DNA of 64,000 nucleotides. Origin: Methylobacterium sp. NEAU K (GTDB lineage: Bacteria > Pseudomonadota > Alphaproteobacteria > Rhizobiales > Beijerinckiaceae). A program made the translations under genes and the position numbers. Each line of letters starts with the position of its first letter. Position 1 is the stretch's first letter. A model generated the notes under the pieces. The model ran no database searches. It had not been told where the DNA came from and saw only the letters and a list, made by a program, of their open reading frames with translations. Where the stretch lies: assembly GCF_030700285.1 (NCBI RefSeq), contig NZ_JAUYZJ010000012.1, forward strand, positions 62,001 through 126,000, given 5' to 3'. Below, in pieces: positions 56,520 to 64,000 of the stretch.

Positions 56520-57866
56520 TCACGCCAGCATGTAGGTGAGCAGCGAGCGGAGCTGGGCCGGCTTGATCGGCTTGCGCACCAGCTCGGCGCCGGCCTGTGC
56601 GACCAGCGCCTCGACCTCGCTGGAATGATCGGCGGTGGTGACGATGACCGGGAGCGGATCGCCGCGCGTTTCGCGGAGATAGGCGGCCACGTCGAGGCCG
56701 CAGGCGCCGTCGTCGAGGTGGTAGTCCAGCACCAGGATGTCCGGCTCGGCGGCGCCGGCCTCCATCGCCGCGCGCACGCCGGACAGGTCGCGGAAGGTCG
56801 AGACCCGGGCGTCCCAGTTCTGCAGGAGGCGCGCGAGGGCGTCGGCCGTGGAGGCGTCGTTCTCGACCACCAGGACATGCGCCCCCGAGAGCCGGGTCGC
56901 CACCGGCGCGGGCGGCACGGCGGCGGCCGGGACCGGGCTCAGCGGCAGCGCCAGCGTGACGCGGGTGCCGTGACCGGGCCGTGAGGCCAGGGTGAGGCGG
57001 TGGTCCAGCGCCAGGGCCATGCGGCGGACGATCGACAGGCCGAGGCCGAGACCCGGCTCCTCTCCCGCGCAGGTCCGTGCACCGCCTCGGAAGAACTCGT
57101 CGAAGACGAGCTCGCGCTCCTCGGCAGCGATGCCGCAGCCGGTATCGATCACCTCGATCCGGACCCCGCCGGCGCGCCGCCGCGCCGCGACGACGATGCC
57201 GCCCGCGCTCGTGTACCGGACCGCATTCGAGACGAGGTTCTGGATGATGCGCTGGAGGAGCAGCACGTCGGTGGTGACCGTGAGGTCCGGGCAGCGCACC
57301 GAGAGCCGCAGACCCTTGCGCTCCGCGAACGGCTTGAAACTCCCGGCCATCTCCGCCAGCAGATCGGGCAGGAAGACCGCCTGCACCTGGGGCCGGACGA
57401 TGCCGGCATCGAGCTTGGAAATGTCCAGGAGCGTCTTGATCAGGTCTTCGATGGTCTGGAGACCCCGCTCCACTTGGCCCGCGATCGTGCGCGCCTCCGG
57501 CGGGAGGGCAAGGTCGCCGAGCGCCGAGATCGACAGCCGGGCGGCGTTCACGGGCTGCAGCAGATCGTGGCTCGCCGCCGCCAGGAAGCGGGTCTTGGAG
57601 CGGTTGGCGGTTTCCGCCTCCTCCTTGGCCGCCGCCAGTGCCTCGTTGGAGCGCTCCAGGCGGTGCATCAGCCCGGTCAGCTCCTCGGTGCGGGTCCGGA
57701 CCCGGCCTTCCAGCATGATCGCGGTCTGGAACAGCGAGTAGGCGCTGCCGCGCTGGTCCATGCTGCGCTCGACATGGGACATCAGTGCGGCGTTGATCCG
57801 CTCGAGCTTCTCGATCCGCCGACGCAGGGACGCGTCGGTTTCGAGGCCGTTCGGGTGAACGGTCAC
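56520..57866 (-). CDS. Hybrid histidine kinase paired with FIST sensor (NahK-like)
   Basis: A 448-residue soluble kinase. Residues 10-95 are a coiled coil. The HisKA phospho-site is His100 in AAASHDLLQPVNAARL, a form typical of NahK/ErcS'-type hybrid kinases. The HATPase_c domain has NLVSNAVRYT, DTGCGIA and GLGLGLSIV. The C-terminal receiver has acceptor Asp381 (ILVLDYHLDDG). There is no sensory domain of its own. Its GTG start overlaps the FIST gene stop (GTGA), so sensor and kinase are made together, as in the NosP/NahK nitric-oxide pair of Pseudomonas. Confidence 0.9.
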   Translation of the reverse strand: MTVHPNGLETDASLRRRIEKLERINAALMSHVERSMDQRGSAYSLFQTAIMLEGRVRTRTEELTGLMHRLERSNEALAAAKEEAETANRSKTRFLAAASHDLLQPVNAARLSISALGDLALPPEARTIAGQVERGLQTIEDLIKTLLDISKLDAGIVRPQVQAVFLPDLLAEMAGSFKPFAERKGLRLSVRCPDLTVTTDVLLLQRIIQNLVSNAVRYTSAGGIVVAARRRAGGVRIEVIDTGCGIAAEERELVFDEFFRGGARTCAGEEPGLGLGLSIVRRMALALDHRLTLASRPGHGTRVTLALPLSPVPAAAVPPAPVATRLSGAHVLVVENDASTADALARLLQNWDARVSTFRDLSGVRAAMEAGAAEPDILVLDYHLDDGACGLDVAAYLRETRGDPLPVIVTTADHSSEVEALVAQAGAELVRKPIKPAQLRSLLTYMLA

Positions 57867-59086
57867 GACGCGACCGGAACCGGCGCCTCACCGGTCCCCG
57901 GCCCGCAATCCACGCCCTTCCCGATGGCGATGCCCGTGAACGTCTGGTTCAGGTGCATGGCCCGGTACTGCTCGCCGAAGGTCTCGAAGCCGACGACGTT
58001 GTAGCGGCGGTAGAGGTCTGCGATGCCGTGGCCCACCTGGCGGCTCTCGGCATCGAGCCGGCGCAGCACGCACTCGAACCCGATGATCAGGTCGACGCCG
58101 CCGAGCACCGCGTCGAGGCGGGACAGCTCGGCCCGGGTCGAGGCCACGATGTCGCGCGGTTCCGCGAGGGTCAGCACCACGCCTTCGTCGATGGCGCAGA
58201 AGAAACTGAGTGACCCGTCCTCGTTCATGCGGCGGATTGAGCGGCAGAAATACTCGCCACCGACCTTCACGGCGAGCGGATAGGCGGCGAAGCTCATCGG
58301 TGAAAGCCCCTCCGGATCCAGGCCGATCGCCATAGCGTATTCCCGCGCTGCCGGCTCGGCGTTGAGTTCGTGAACGGTCCGCCGCTCGCCGTCCGAGGCG
58401 GTGACCACGAACTTGGTCCGGGTCGGCTCGAAATTGTCGCTCTTGAAGATTTCCACCGGAAAATCGGTCTCGACGAGCACCAGAACCGCCGCATTGCGGT
58501 GGATCCGGCCGCCATGGAGCAGAACCGCGTCCCGAAAGCGCAGGTCGTCGCCCGCCGAACCGCCGACGATCGGGATCCCGTCGAGGGCCCAGGCGATGGC
58601 CGAGACGACGGTCTCCTCCGCGTTCGCGAGTCCGTCGATCAGCGACAGCGCGAAGCGACGCCCGGCGCCGGTCGCGTCGCCCTCGCGGCACGGATCCAAC
58701 GGGTCGAGGGTCCGCCGCAGCGCTCGCACCGCCGAGGCGGTGCGCTCCACGTCGAGATGGTCGATGGCATCGACCACCGTCGAGACGATGCGGAAGCGCT
58801 CGGCCGGGAACGCGATGACGACGAGCCCGCGGTCGAGGCCGCCGGCCGGCGCGATGCCGCCCGACATCGAACAGCCGGCCGCCGGCACCCCGGGGAAGCG
58901 CGCCTCGAACTCACGCGCCAGCGTCTCGGGGTCGTAATCGGCGGAGAAGAACGCGACGATCTGCGACAGGTGCGGTTCGCCGATGGCCCCGGCGATGTCG
59001 GACACGGCGTCGGCCGCCGACACCGCCTCCGTCCAGGCCGTCCAGATACCGCACAGATGGCGGCGAACTCCCGTCCCTTGAGCCAC
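57863..59086 (-). CDS. FIST domain sensory protein (NosP-like)
   Basis: A 407-residue cytosolic protein with FIST N-terminal (IVAFFSADYDPETLAREFEARF, PAAGCSMSGGIAP, then IPIVGGSAGDDLRF) and FIST C-terminal (EYAMAIGLDPEGLSPMSFA, VVLTLAEPRDIVAST) domains. FIST domains bind small ligands; NosP homologues bind haem and nitric oxide. The protein is encoded directly upstream of, and overlapping, a hybrid histidine kinase without its own sensor domain, which fits an input module. Whether it binds haem cannot be told from sequence reading. The start is GTG. Confidence 0.9.
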   Translation of the reverse strand: MAQGTGVRRHLCGIWTAWTEAVSAADAVSDIAGAIGEPHLSQIVAFFSADYDPETLAREFEARFPGVPAAGCSMSGGIAPAGGLDRGLVVIAFPAERFRIVSTVVDAIDHLDVERTASAVRALRRTLDPLDPCREGDATGAGRRFALSLIDGLANAEETVVSAIAWALDGIPIVGGSAGDDLRFRDAVLLHGGRIHRNAAVLVLVETDFPVEIFKSDNFEPTRTKFVVTASDGERRTVHELNAEPAAREYAMAIGLDPEGLSPMSFAAYPLAVKVGGEYFCRSIRRMNEDGSLSFFCAIDEGVVLTLAEPRDIVASTRAELSRLDAVLGGVDLIIGFECVLRRLDAESRQVGHGIADLYRRYNVVGFETFGEQYRAMHLNQTFTGIAIGKGVDCGPGTGEAPVPVAS

Positions 59087-59226
59087 GTTCCACCCCCTGG
59101 CGCCCCCTCGGCGGGCTTTGCACCCGCTCTTCAGAGTTTCGGGGTGAGTATGTCGTGCACAATCGAGCGGTGCAACGGGGGCAGGGTCGCCCTAAACCGC
59201 TCCGAACGGGAGACCGGCGCCGGAGG

Positions 59227-59820
59227 TCACTTCATGCAGGCGTCTTCGGCTTTCTCGAAGGCGGTGGGCTTGGGCTCGTGCTCGGCCGGCCGGTTGCGGC
59301 CGACCGCGCCGTCCGAGCGGGCGCGCAGGTAGGTGTAGATGTCGGGCATGTAGCACATGACGTTCCGGTTATCGCCGAAGGCCGGCATGACCAGCTCCTG
59401 CGCGGCGTTCACGTCCTTCTTGCCGCCGACGATGATGCCGGCGAAATGCGCGTAGTCCATGCCCTTGAGGGCATCGACCAGCGACGGGGCGTAGGTCGAA
59501 CCCATGCCGTCCGGCCCGTGGCAGACGATGCAGTTGGCGTTATACCGGAGGTACCCGGACATCGTGTACCAGTCGACCTTCTTGCCGCCATCGGTGACGT
59601 GGTAGGTCGGGTCGCCGTTCTTGTCGGTGTACTGTCCATCCTGGACCTTGGCCGGCTGCGTCGGGCCATCGCTCTTGAGGTCGGACGCCCCGGCGCCCGA
59701 GGAAGCCGGCGCCGCTGGCGGATCGGTCGGGCTCGCGGCCGAGGCCGAGCCCGCCGTCAGCGTCGCTGCCGTGAATCCGGCCAGAGCGAACCAGGCAAGC
59801 ACGTTTGCCGCACACTGCAT
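59227..59820 (-). CDS. c-type cytochrome, methanol-metabolism related (XoxG-like)
   Basis: A 197-residue periplasmic cytochrome. The signal peptide ends near residue 28 (ATLTAGSASA). A Pro/Ala-rich linker follows. Haem is bound by CIVCH (Cys97, Cys100, His101), with Met145 in ELVMPAFG as a likely sixth ligand. Two further cysteines (156 and 195) complete the four-cysteine pattern of the methanol-metabolism-related cytochromes (cytochrome cL/XoxG group), as do the CYMPDIYTYLRARSDGA segment and the RP.E..PKPTAFEKAEDAC end. GGAGGAACGG precedes the ATG. No methanol dehydrogenase gene is next to it. Confidence 0.82.
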   Translation of the reverse strand: MQCAANVLAWFALAGFTAATLTAGSASAASPTDPPAAPASSGAGASDLKSDGPTQPAKVQDGQYTDKNGDPTYHVTDGGKKVDWYTMSGYLRYNANCIVCHGPDGMGSTYAPSLVDALKGMDYAHFAGIIVGGKKDVNAAQELVMPAFGDNRNVMCYMPDIYTYLRARSDGAVGRNRPAEHEPKPTAFEKAEDACMK

Positions 59821-59991
59821 CACCGTTCCTCCCGCCGCGCACAGGGTTTCGATGGGGCGGCGCGGGGATAACGACGCTCTCCGGCTTCGAACGCCACTGT
59901 GAACGTTCACGTTTTCGCGCGGCGTGATGCGTGACCGGCAGCCGGCCTCATGTGGCGGGAGGGCGCTACGTCATCCGCGTTGCACACAGCA

Positions 59992-60006
59992 TTAACCTTT
60001 TGTTAA
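59992..60006. promoter_or_regulatory. CtrA-type box TTAA-N7-TTAA (site 1)
   Basis: TTAACCTTTTGTTAA is a perfect match to the CtrA consensus of alphaproteobacteria, 72 bases upstream of the transglutaminase-like protease start. A second perfect box follows at 60047. Confidence 0.65.
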
Positions 60007-60046
60007 TCGGCCGATTGCCGCCGGCCCGCCGGCGTGAGAGCTTTCG

Positions 60047-60061
60047 TTAACGAGAGCTTAA
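60047..60061. promoter_or_regulatory. CtrA-type box TTAA-N7-TTAA (site 2)
   Basis: TTAACGAGAGCTTAA, followed by C, matches the CtrA consensus TTAA-N7-TTAAC perfectly and ends 17 bases before the ATG at 60078. Two perfect boxes within 70 bases in GC-rich DNA are unlikely by chance. Confidence 0.65.
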
Positions 60062-60077
60062 CGGTTGGGTCACGGCG

Positions 60078-60770
60078 ATGCGGTTCGCGGTTTCCACGGT
60101 GCGGGGTTCGAACCCTGACTCTGCGCCTCGGCGGGCCTCCCGCAGCCGCCGCAGGGTGGTGGGGTTCGCCTGGGCGGCCTTGTGCCTCGCCGGGCTCGGC
60201 GTGGGAGCCGCACAGGCGCAGACCTTCGCGAGCCTGCCGTCACCGCAGGCCGGTGCCGAGCTGCAGGGGGCTGCCCGTCCGATCGCGGCCTGGGTGACGT
60301 TCTGCCAGTCCTACGCGGCCGAATGCGCGGTGGACCGGACCGAGCCTGCGCGGATCACCCTGACGCCGGCGACCTGGGCGACGATCGTGTCGGTGAACCG
60401 GCGGGTGAACAAGACGGTCGAGCCGAAAACCGACATGGAGCATCTCCACGTGGCCGACCGGTGGGACCTGGCCGAGGACGGGATCGGCGATTGCGAGGAC
60501 TTCCAGCTGCTCAAGCGCCACCTGCTGGCCGAGGCGGGCCTGCCCCGGCGGGCGATGCGCATGACCGTGGTGATCGACGAGAAGGGCGAGGGCCACGCGG
60601 TGCTGACCCTGATCACCGACCGGGGCGACCTCATCCTGGACAACAAGACCAACGTCATCGTGCCCTGGCACAAGACCGGCTACGTGTTCATCAAGCGCGA
60701 GAGCCAGGACATCACCGCCTGGGTGTCGCTGGGCGGCGTCACCTCCCCGGTCACCACCGCGAATCGCTGA
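60078..60770 (+). CDS. Transglutaminase-like cysteine peptidase (BTLCP/LapG-type)
   Basis: A 230-residue exported protein with a basic N-terminus and a hydrophobic segment (VVGFAWAALCLAGLGVGAAQAQ). The catalytic triad of the bacterial transglutaminase-like cysteine proteinases is visible: Cys139 in GIGDCEDFQLLKR, His in EGHAVLTLITD and Asp in LILDNKTN. The WDLAEDGIGDCED region is the family hallmark. LapG of this family cleaves a surface adhesin under c-di-GMP control; others are uncharacterised. Two perfect CtrA-type boxes lie in its promoter, suggesting cell-cycle control. Confidence 0.88.
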   Translation: MRFAVSTVRGSNPDSAPRRASRSRRRVVGFAWAALCLAGLGVGAAQAQTFASLPSPQAGAELQGAARPIAAWVTFCQSYAAECAVDRTEPARITLTPATWATIVSVNRRVNKTVEPKTDMEHLHVADRWDLAEDGIGDCEDFQLLKRHLLAEAGLPRRAMRMTVVIDEKGEGHAVLTLITDRGDLILDNKTNVIVPWHKTGYVFIKRESQDITAWVSLGGVTSPVTTANR

Positions 60771-60891
60771 TCCCCCGGGCCCGCCCTGTGCCGCTGTGGC
60801 GCCCTGCCGCGGACGCCGATGTTGTGTGCTCCGGGGCGCCCGGGAATCCGCTTTCCATCGGCGGTCTGAGCCATCTCGTGCCGTGACGATC

Positions 60892-60906
60892 GTAACCAAA
60901 CGCTAA
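60892..60906. promoter_or_regulatory. Degenerate CtrA-like site
   Basis: GTAACCAAACGCTAA keeps TAA-N8-TAA with the correct N7 frame (nTAA-N7-nTAA), 43 bases before the ATG at 60949. It is weaker than the boxes at 59992 and 60047. Confidence 0.3.
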
Positions 60907-60948
60907 CCTTGTCGGCACCACTCTGTCCCAGGACCGAGTGCCCGATCC

Positions 60949-61272
60949 ATGTCGCCTGCGCCCCTCGCCTCCCAACTTCTCCTCGCGACGATCCTTCTCG
61001 TCGGCGCTTCCGGCTCGGCGCGTGCGGCCGGCGAGGCGGAGACGCGTCAGGCGATCTGGCGCGCCTGCCTCAGCCGCACATTCGAGATCGAGGCCGCGCT
61101 CACCGACCGCAACCTCGCCGCGGATGCTGCCTTCCGGACGTGCCGGAGCGCCGAGGACGCCTATCTCACGGCCCTGGCGCGCTCCCCGCTTCTGGACGAC
61201 GACGACGTGGCTCGCGCCCGCCCGATGCTCGCCGGCCGCATCCGGTCCTGGCTTGTCGGGGTCAGAGGATAA
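60949..61272 (+). CDS. Small secreted protein, two-cysteine
   Basis: A 107-residue protein with a signal peptide (LLLATILLVGASGSARA-AG). The mature part is helical and charged (TRQAIWRACLSRTFEIEAAL, later DAAFRTCRSAEDAYL) with two cysteines that could pair. I recognise no family. A degenerate CtrA-like site lies upstream. It follows the BTLCP gene on the same strand after 178 bases, so it probably has its own promoter. Confidence 0.7.
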   Translation: MSPAPLASQLLLATILLVGASGSARAAGEAETRQAIWRACLSRTFEIEAALTDRNLAADAAFRTCRSAEDAYLTALARSPLLDDDDVARARPMLAGRIRSWLVGVRG

Positions 61273-61339
61273 TACGCCGAGGCGCCGGATCCTCCCGTGA
61301 TCGGCCCCCTGAACCGCGACCGACCGAGGGAACGCACCG

Positions 61340-61783
61340 CTACACGCCGCAGGCGCAGCAGGCCCGGACGTTCGCGATCCTCTGTTCCGGAGTGCCGTAA
61401 CTCGGCCGCACGGTCCCGTAGTTTTTCCAATGCGTGATCCATTGCTTGATGTAGTGGGCCCCGTTGGGCGCGCGTTTCAGCTGATGGGCCGCCCAGCAAT
61501 CCGCAAGCCGATCGGAAGCAATTCGAATCGCAAGAAGTCCGTATTCATGAACGATGTAAAAGTGGCTCGCGTCCGGGACTTGAGAATTTACCAGCTCTGC
61601 TCGCCTAGGGCACAGGAACAGGCCATCGGATCGGGCGGCAGCAATGTTTCCGCCGGTTTCCGAGCAGTTTTTTATGACCGAAATATCAAGTAAGGATCCG
61701 GACGGATTCCATTGTGCCCTGGCATTTCCGTCTGTAAAAGCCAGCATGTAAAATATTAAAAAAAATAAAAATGCTCTGATCAT
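61340..61783 (-). CDS. Secreted protein resembling an inactivated zinc peptidase
   Basis: A 147-residue exported protein (hydrophobic signal RAFLFFLIFYMLAF, cleaved near ARA). The segment HFYIVHEYGLLAIRIASDRLADCWAA has the layout of small M48-like peptidases, in which HExxH is followed after a short loop by an acid and then ADCWA. Here the second histidine is replaced by leucine (HEYGL at residues 79-83), so zinc binding would be impaired. Five cysteines remain, including CCAC near the C-terminus. The gene and its promoter are AT-richer than the surroundings, with an A-run just upstream. Recent acquisition and loss of activity are inferred. Confidence 0.6.
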   Translation of the reverse strand: MIRAFLFFLIFYMLAFTDGNARAQWNPSGSLLDISVIKNCSETGGNIAAARSDGLFLCPRRAELVNSQVPDASHFYIVHEYGLLAIRIASDRLADCWAAHQLKRAPNGAHYIKQWITHWKNYGTVRPSYGTPEQRIANVRACCACGV

Positions 61784-62007
61784 CGCTCTTTTCCGATGAA
61801 TCGGGTCGGTGTGAGGATTCATACCAGGTCCGATCTCGGTCGAAAGCTTGCTTTGGCTGCGCGGCTGTGTTGCCGTTACAACGGGATGCTAAATGTCTCG
61901 GCCCATGCCGGCCGCCCGCTGTGCAGACGGACGGTGGTTCCACAGCAAGGAACGGGACGCTTCTGGCTCGCTGCACCGGCATCCTCCCGGCGTCCAGGGA
62001 GAGCGTC

Positions 62008-62493
62008 ATGGCCCGCTACCGCTGCGTTCCCATCGATGAGGCCGTCGCGGAGCGCTTCCGCCGCGACGCCCGTGACGATTTCGGCAATCCGCTGCGCCGC
62101 GTCGAGGCATCGAGCGCGAATGGGTTTCCCTGCCGACGCTGCCTGCACTGCGCCGAGCCAGGAGAGGCGATGCTGCTGGGGTCCTACGATCTCGGCCGTC
62201 CCCGCGGCATCTACTGGGCTCCGAGCCCGATCTTCCTGCACGCGCGGTCCTGTCGGGGGTTCGCCGCGGAGGACGTCCTCGCTCCGATCATTCGCGCCAA
62301 CACTCTCGTGTCGGTGCGGGCCTACGACGCGGGCGATCTCTGCCTGTATGACCTCGGCCACGTCTGTGCCGGCGCCGAGGTCGATGCCCCGCTGATGCGC
62401 GCCCTCGCGGATCCGCGCACGGCGTTCGTCAACGTCCACACCGCCCGGCCGGGCTGCCTGCTGGCTCGGGTGGAACGTGTGGTGAGCGCGTGA
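62008..62493 (+). CDS. DUF1203 family protein
   Basis: A 161-residue cytosolic protein of the DUF1203 family. Family features are the NGFPCRRCLHCAEPGEAMLLGSYD segment with three cysteines, the PIFLHARSC strand and the ANTLVSVRAYDAGDLCLYD core, ending with FVNVHTARPGC. The cysteines look placed for metal binding, but no function is established. The ATG at 62008 has AGGGAGAG before it; longer frames add no family sequence. It converges on the low-Mr phosphatase gene with a 3-base gap. Confidence 0.88.
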   Translation: MARYRCVPIDEAVAERFRRDARDDFGNPLRRVEASSANGFPCRRCLHCAEPGEAMLLGSYDLGRPRGIYWAPSPIFLHARSCRGFAAEDVLAPIIRANTLVSVRAYDAGDLCLYDLGHVCAGAEVDAPLMRALADPRTAFVNVHTARPGCLLARVERVVSA

Positions 62494-62496
62494 CCG

Positions 62497-62967
62497 CTAC
62501 ATCCTGAGCCGTGCCTTGATCCGCCGGGTCAGCCCGTCGCGCACGTCCCGGTAGGCCTCGAGACGCTGCTCGCGAGAGGCGTCCTGCAGCAGGGTGGGAT
62601 CGGGGGTCGGCCAGTACTCGACCTCGGTCGCGATCGTGTGCGTGAGATCGAGCGCCCGGTGGTGCGCCTCCGGCGAGAGGGTGATGATCAGGTCGAAGTT
62701 CAGGCCCTCCCAGTCCTCGAGCTCCTCGATGGTCCGGGGGCGATGCCGGCTCGCATCGATGCCGATCTCGTCGAGCGCCGCGACCATGAACGCGTCGGTC
62801 GGCTCGCCCGAGCGCACGCCGGCTGATTGCACGTAGGTCGACTTGCCGAAATAGGCCCGTGCGATCGCCTCGGCCGCGACCGAGCGCACGGCGTTGTAGT
62901 TGCACATGAACAGGACGGACTGCACCCGCCGCTTCTTCGGGGAGGTCTCGGGGTGAGGCTCAGCCAT
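62497..62967 (-). CDS. Low molecular weight protein-tyrosine-phosphatase/ArsC-like protein
   Basis: A 156-residue protein of the low-Mr phosphatase fold. The P-loop is C-x5-R: Cys22 and Arg28 in LFMCNYNAVRSV. A second conserved aspartate is in TPDPTLLQD, the general acid DP motif. Gene context (hisD, UPF0262, this gene) is standard in Rhizobiales, where it is annotated as low-Mr phosphatase. Protein-tyrosine phosphatase or arsenate reductase activity cannot be separated by reading. The N-terminal 15 residues are extra and polar. Confidence 0.88.
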   Translation of the reverse strand: MAEPHPETSPKKRRVQSVLFMCNYNAVRSVAAEAIARAYFGKSTYVQSAGVRSGEPTDAFMVAALDEIGIDASRHRPRTIEELEDWEGLNFDLIITLSPEAHHRALDLTHTIATEVEYWPTPDPTLLQDASREQRLEAYRDVRDGLTRRIKARLRM

Positions 62968-62991
62968 CGCCGCTCGGGGCCGGAAGGCGCC

Positions 62992-63474
62992 CTAGCCCTT
63001 CCAGTGCAGGGCGAAGATCAGGGTGAACAGGCGACGCGCCGTGTCGTGGTCGAGGTCGACCTTGCCGTCGAGGCGCTGCTTGAGCGTGTCGGACGCCTCG
63101 TTGTGCAGCCCGCGCCGGCCCATGTCGATCGCCTCGATCTGAGACGGCGAGGCGGTGCGGATCGCGTTGTAGTAGCTCTCGCAGATCATCTCGTAGTCGC
63201 GGATCACCCGTCGGAACGGCGTCAGCGACAGGAGGTGCGTCATCACCGGCTCGCCGTCCACCGTGCTGATCGCGAAGGACAGCTTGTTCTCGACGAGGCC
63301 GAGCGTCAGCGCGTAGGGCCCCTCCCGGCCGGGGATCGCGAAGGCATTGTCCTCCAGGATATCGAACAGCGCGATGGCCCGCTCGTGCTCCTGATCCGGG
63401 TTGCCGCGGGCGATGGACGCTTCGTCCAGGCTCACCTTCGCGAGGCGGTTCGCCGCGCGCTCCTTCTCCGCCAT
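62992..63474 (-). CDS. UPF0262 family protein
   Basis: A 160-residue cytosolic protein of the alphaproteobacterial UPF0262 family, always found downstream of hisD. Typical segments are [17 protein letters not shown], then [20 protein letters not shown] and [19 protein letters not shown]. It is helical, with no membrane segment, and its function is unknown. The ATG at 63474 has GAGG 8-11 bases upstream; a TTG two codons earlier is less likely. It lies 11 bases after hisD and 24 bases before the phosphatase, so the three form an operon. Confidence 0.92.
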   Translation of the reverse strand: MAEKERAANRLAKVSLDEASIARGNPDQEHERAIALFDILEDNAFAIPGREGPYALTLGLVENKLSFAISTVDGEPVMTHLLSLTPFRRVIRDYEMICESYYNAIRTASPSQIEAIDMGRRGLHNEASDTLKQRLDGKVDLDHDTARRLFTLIFALHWKG

Positions 63475-63484
63475 CCCCAAAACC

Positions 63485-64000
63485 TCACAGGTTCAGCCGG
63501 ATCGCGACGGAGCGGGCGTGGCCCTCCAGGCCCTCCGACCGGCCGAGCGTTATCGCTGCCGGACCCAGCGCCCGCAAGCTCTCCGGCGTGCAGGCGAGGA
63601 TCGTGGTCCGCTTCATGAAGTCCAGGACGCCGAGGCCGGAGGAGAATCGTGCCGAGCGGGCGGTGGGCAGCACGTGGTTGGGGCCGCCGACATAATCGCC
63701 GATCGCCTCCGGGGTGTGGGAGCCCAGGAAGATCGCGCCGGCATTGCGGATCTTGCGCGAGAGCGCCTCGGCGTCCTGAGTCTCGATCTCCAGGTGTTCG
63801 GGGGCGAGGCGGTCGACCAGCGGCACGGCCTCGTCGAAATCCCGCACCCGGACGATCGCGCCGTAGTCGCGCCAGCTCGCCCGGGCGATCTCGGCCCGGG
63901 GTAGGGTGGTGAGCGCGCGCTCCACCGCCGCCTCGGCGGCCTCGGCCAGCTCGGCGCTGTCGGTGATCAGCACCGCCTGGGCCGCGATGTCGTGCTCGGC
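63485..64000 (-). CDS. hisD: Histidinol dehydrogenase, C-terminal part (partial)
   Basis: The frame runs off the right edge, leaving about the last 171 residues. They carry the conserved HisD segments [14 protein letters not shown], then [40 protein letters not shown] and the C-terminal [10 protein letters not shown]. The histidine in PEHLE and the one in GPNHVLPT are catalytic or substrate-contact residues in the family. The zinc ligand in EGLEGHA is also visible. The enzyme oxidises histidinol to histidine in the last step of histidine synthesis. It begins the hisD-UPF0262-phosphatase operon. Confidence 0.95.
   Translation of the reverse strand, partial: AEHDIAAQAVLITDSAELAEAAEAAVERALTTLPRAEIARASWRDYGAIVRVRDFDEAVPLVDRLAPEHLEIETQDAEALSRKIRNAGAIFLGSHTPEAIGDYVGGPNHVLPTARSARFSSGLGVLDFMKRTTILACTPESLRALGPAAITLGRSEGLEGHARSVAIRLNL

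Noticed and set aside
60097..60125. A GGTTCGAACCC stretch resembling a tRNA T-arm
   Set aside because: The flanking bases do not give a five-base T-stem, no acceptor stem or anticodon arm can be folded upstream, and it lies inside the N-terminal coding part of the BTLCP protease.

Overview
The window is high-GC DNA from an alphaproteobacterium, most likely a Methylobacterium (or Methylorubrum) relative. Supporting signs are a fructose-bisphosphatase/phosphoribulokinase pair divergent from a LysR regulator with no RuBisCO, a methanol-metabolism type c-type cytochrome, the hisD-UPF0262-low-Mr-phosphatase order typical of Rhizobiales/Hyphomicrobiales, perfect CtrA-type TTAA-N7-TTAA boxes and a SWIB-domain protein. 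The genus is inferred from gene content only. It is ordinary chromosome: there is no rRNA, tRNA, CRISPR array, phage or intact insertion sequence that I can see.

Layout. 1-2.4 kb: C-terminus of a YdiJ-type FAD/Fe-S oxidoreductase overlapping panE, then a VOC protein. 2.4-7.0 kb, minus strand: a small basic KGG-like protein, a LOV (blue-light) hybrid histidine kinase, an AI-2E-type permease with an extra C-terminal domain, and a single-domain response regulator. 7.3-10.5 kb: two glutathione transferases, a PNPOx-like flavoprotein and a LysR regulator. 10.6-10.8 kb: an AT-rich patch with a 53-codon ORF behind a good Shine-Dalgarno. 11.1-12.4 kb: an MFS transporter. 12.4-18.6 kb: the carbon-cycle block, with a ferredoxin-reductase-like flavoprotein and LysR on the minus strand and fbp, prk, rpe and a cbbY-like phosphatase on the plus strand. 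18.9-23.2 kb: an SDR, yebC, an AlgX/AlgJ-like SGNH protein and ada. 23.7-26.5 kb: a DUF5666 secreted protein and a DUF6502 regulator-like protein, divergent from two tiny membrane proteins, with three similar dyad sites in the shared promoter. 27-33.3 kb: a phospholipase A2-like secreted protein, grpE, glnD, a TAXI-family membrane protein and recX. 33.4-36.2 kb: a DNA-repair pair, radical SAM plus DUF4130-UdgX. 36.4-43.4 kb: a small secreted protein, a collapsed MNT/HepT toxin-antitoxin remnant, polA, a PAS hybrid kinase and a quinone reductase. 43.4-50.4 kb, minus strand: PfkB kinase, MFS, glutaminase, ABC exporter, MFS. 50.4-53.7 kb: two PRC-barrel proteins, a lipoprotein, DUF2721 and SWIB. 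53.8-59.1 kb, minus strand: an SDR, a DHA2 MFS pump and a FIST sensor/hybrid kinase pair. 59.2-64 kb: the XoxG-like cytochrome, a BTLCP protease with two CtrA boxes, small secreted proteins, DUF1203, a low-Mr phosphatase, UPF0262 and the C-terminus of hisD.

How it fits together. PRK, FBPase, Rpe and CbbY would make and recycle ribulose phosphates. Without RuBisCO here, the most attractive role for RuBP is as a signal to a LysR regulator, as established in Methylorubrum extorquens. Several two-component sensors (LOV kinase, PAS kinase, FIST/NahK-like pair) give light, redox or NO inputs. The least described unit is the DUF6502/DUF5666/small-membrane-protein locus with its repeated operator-like sites.
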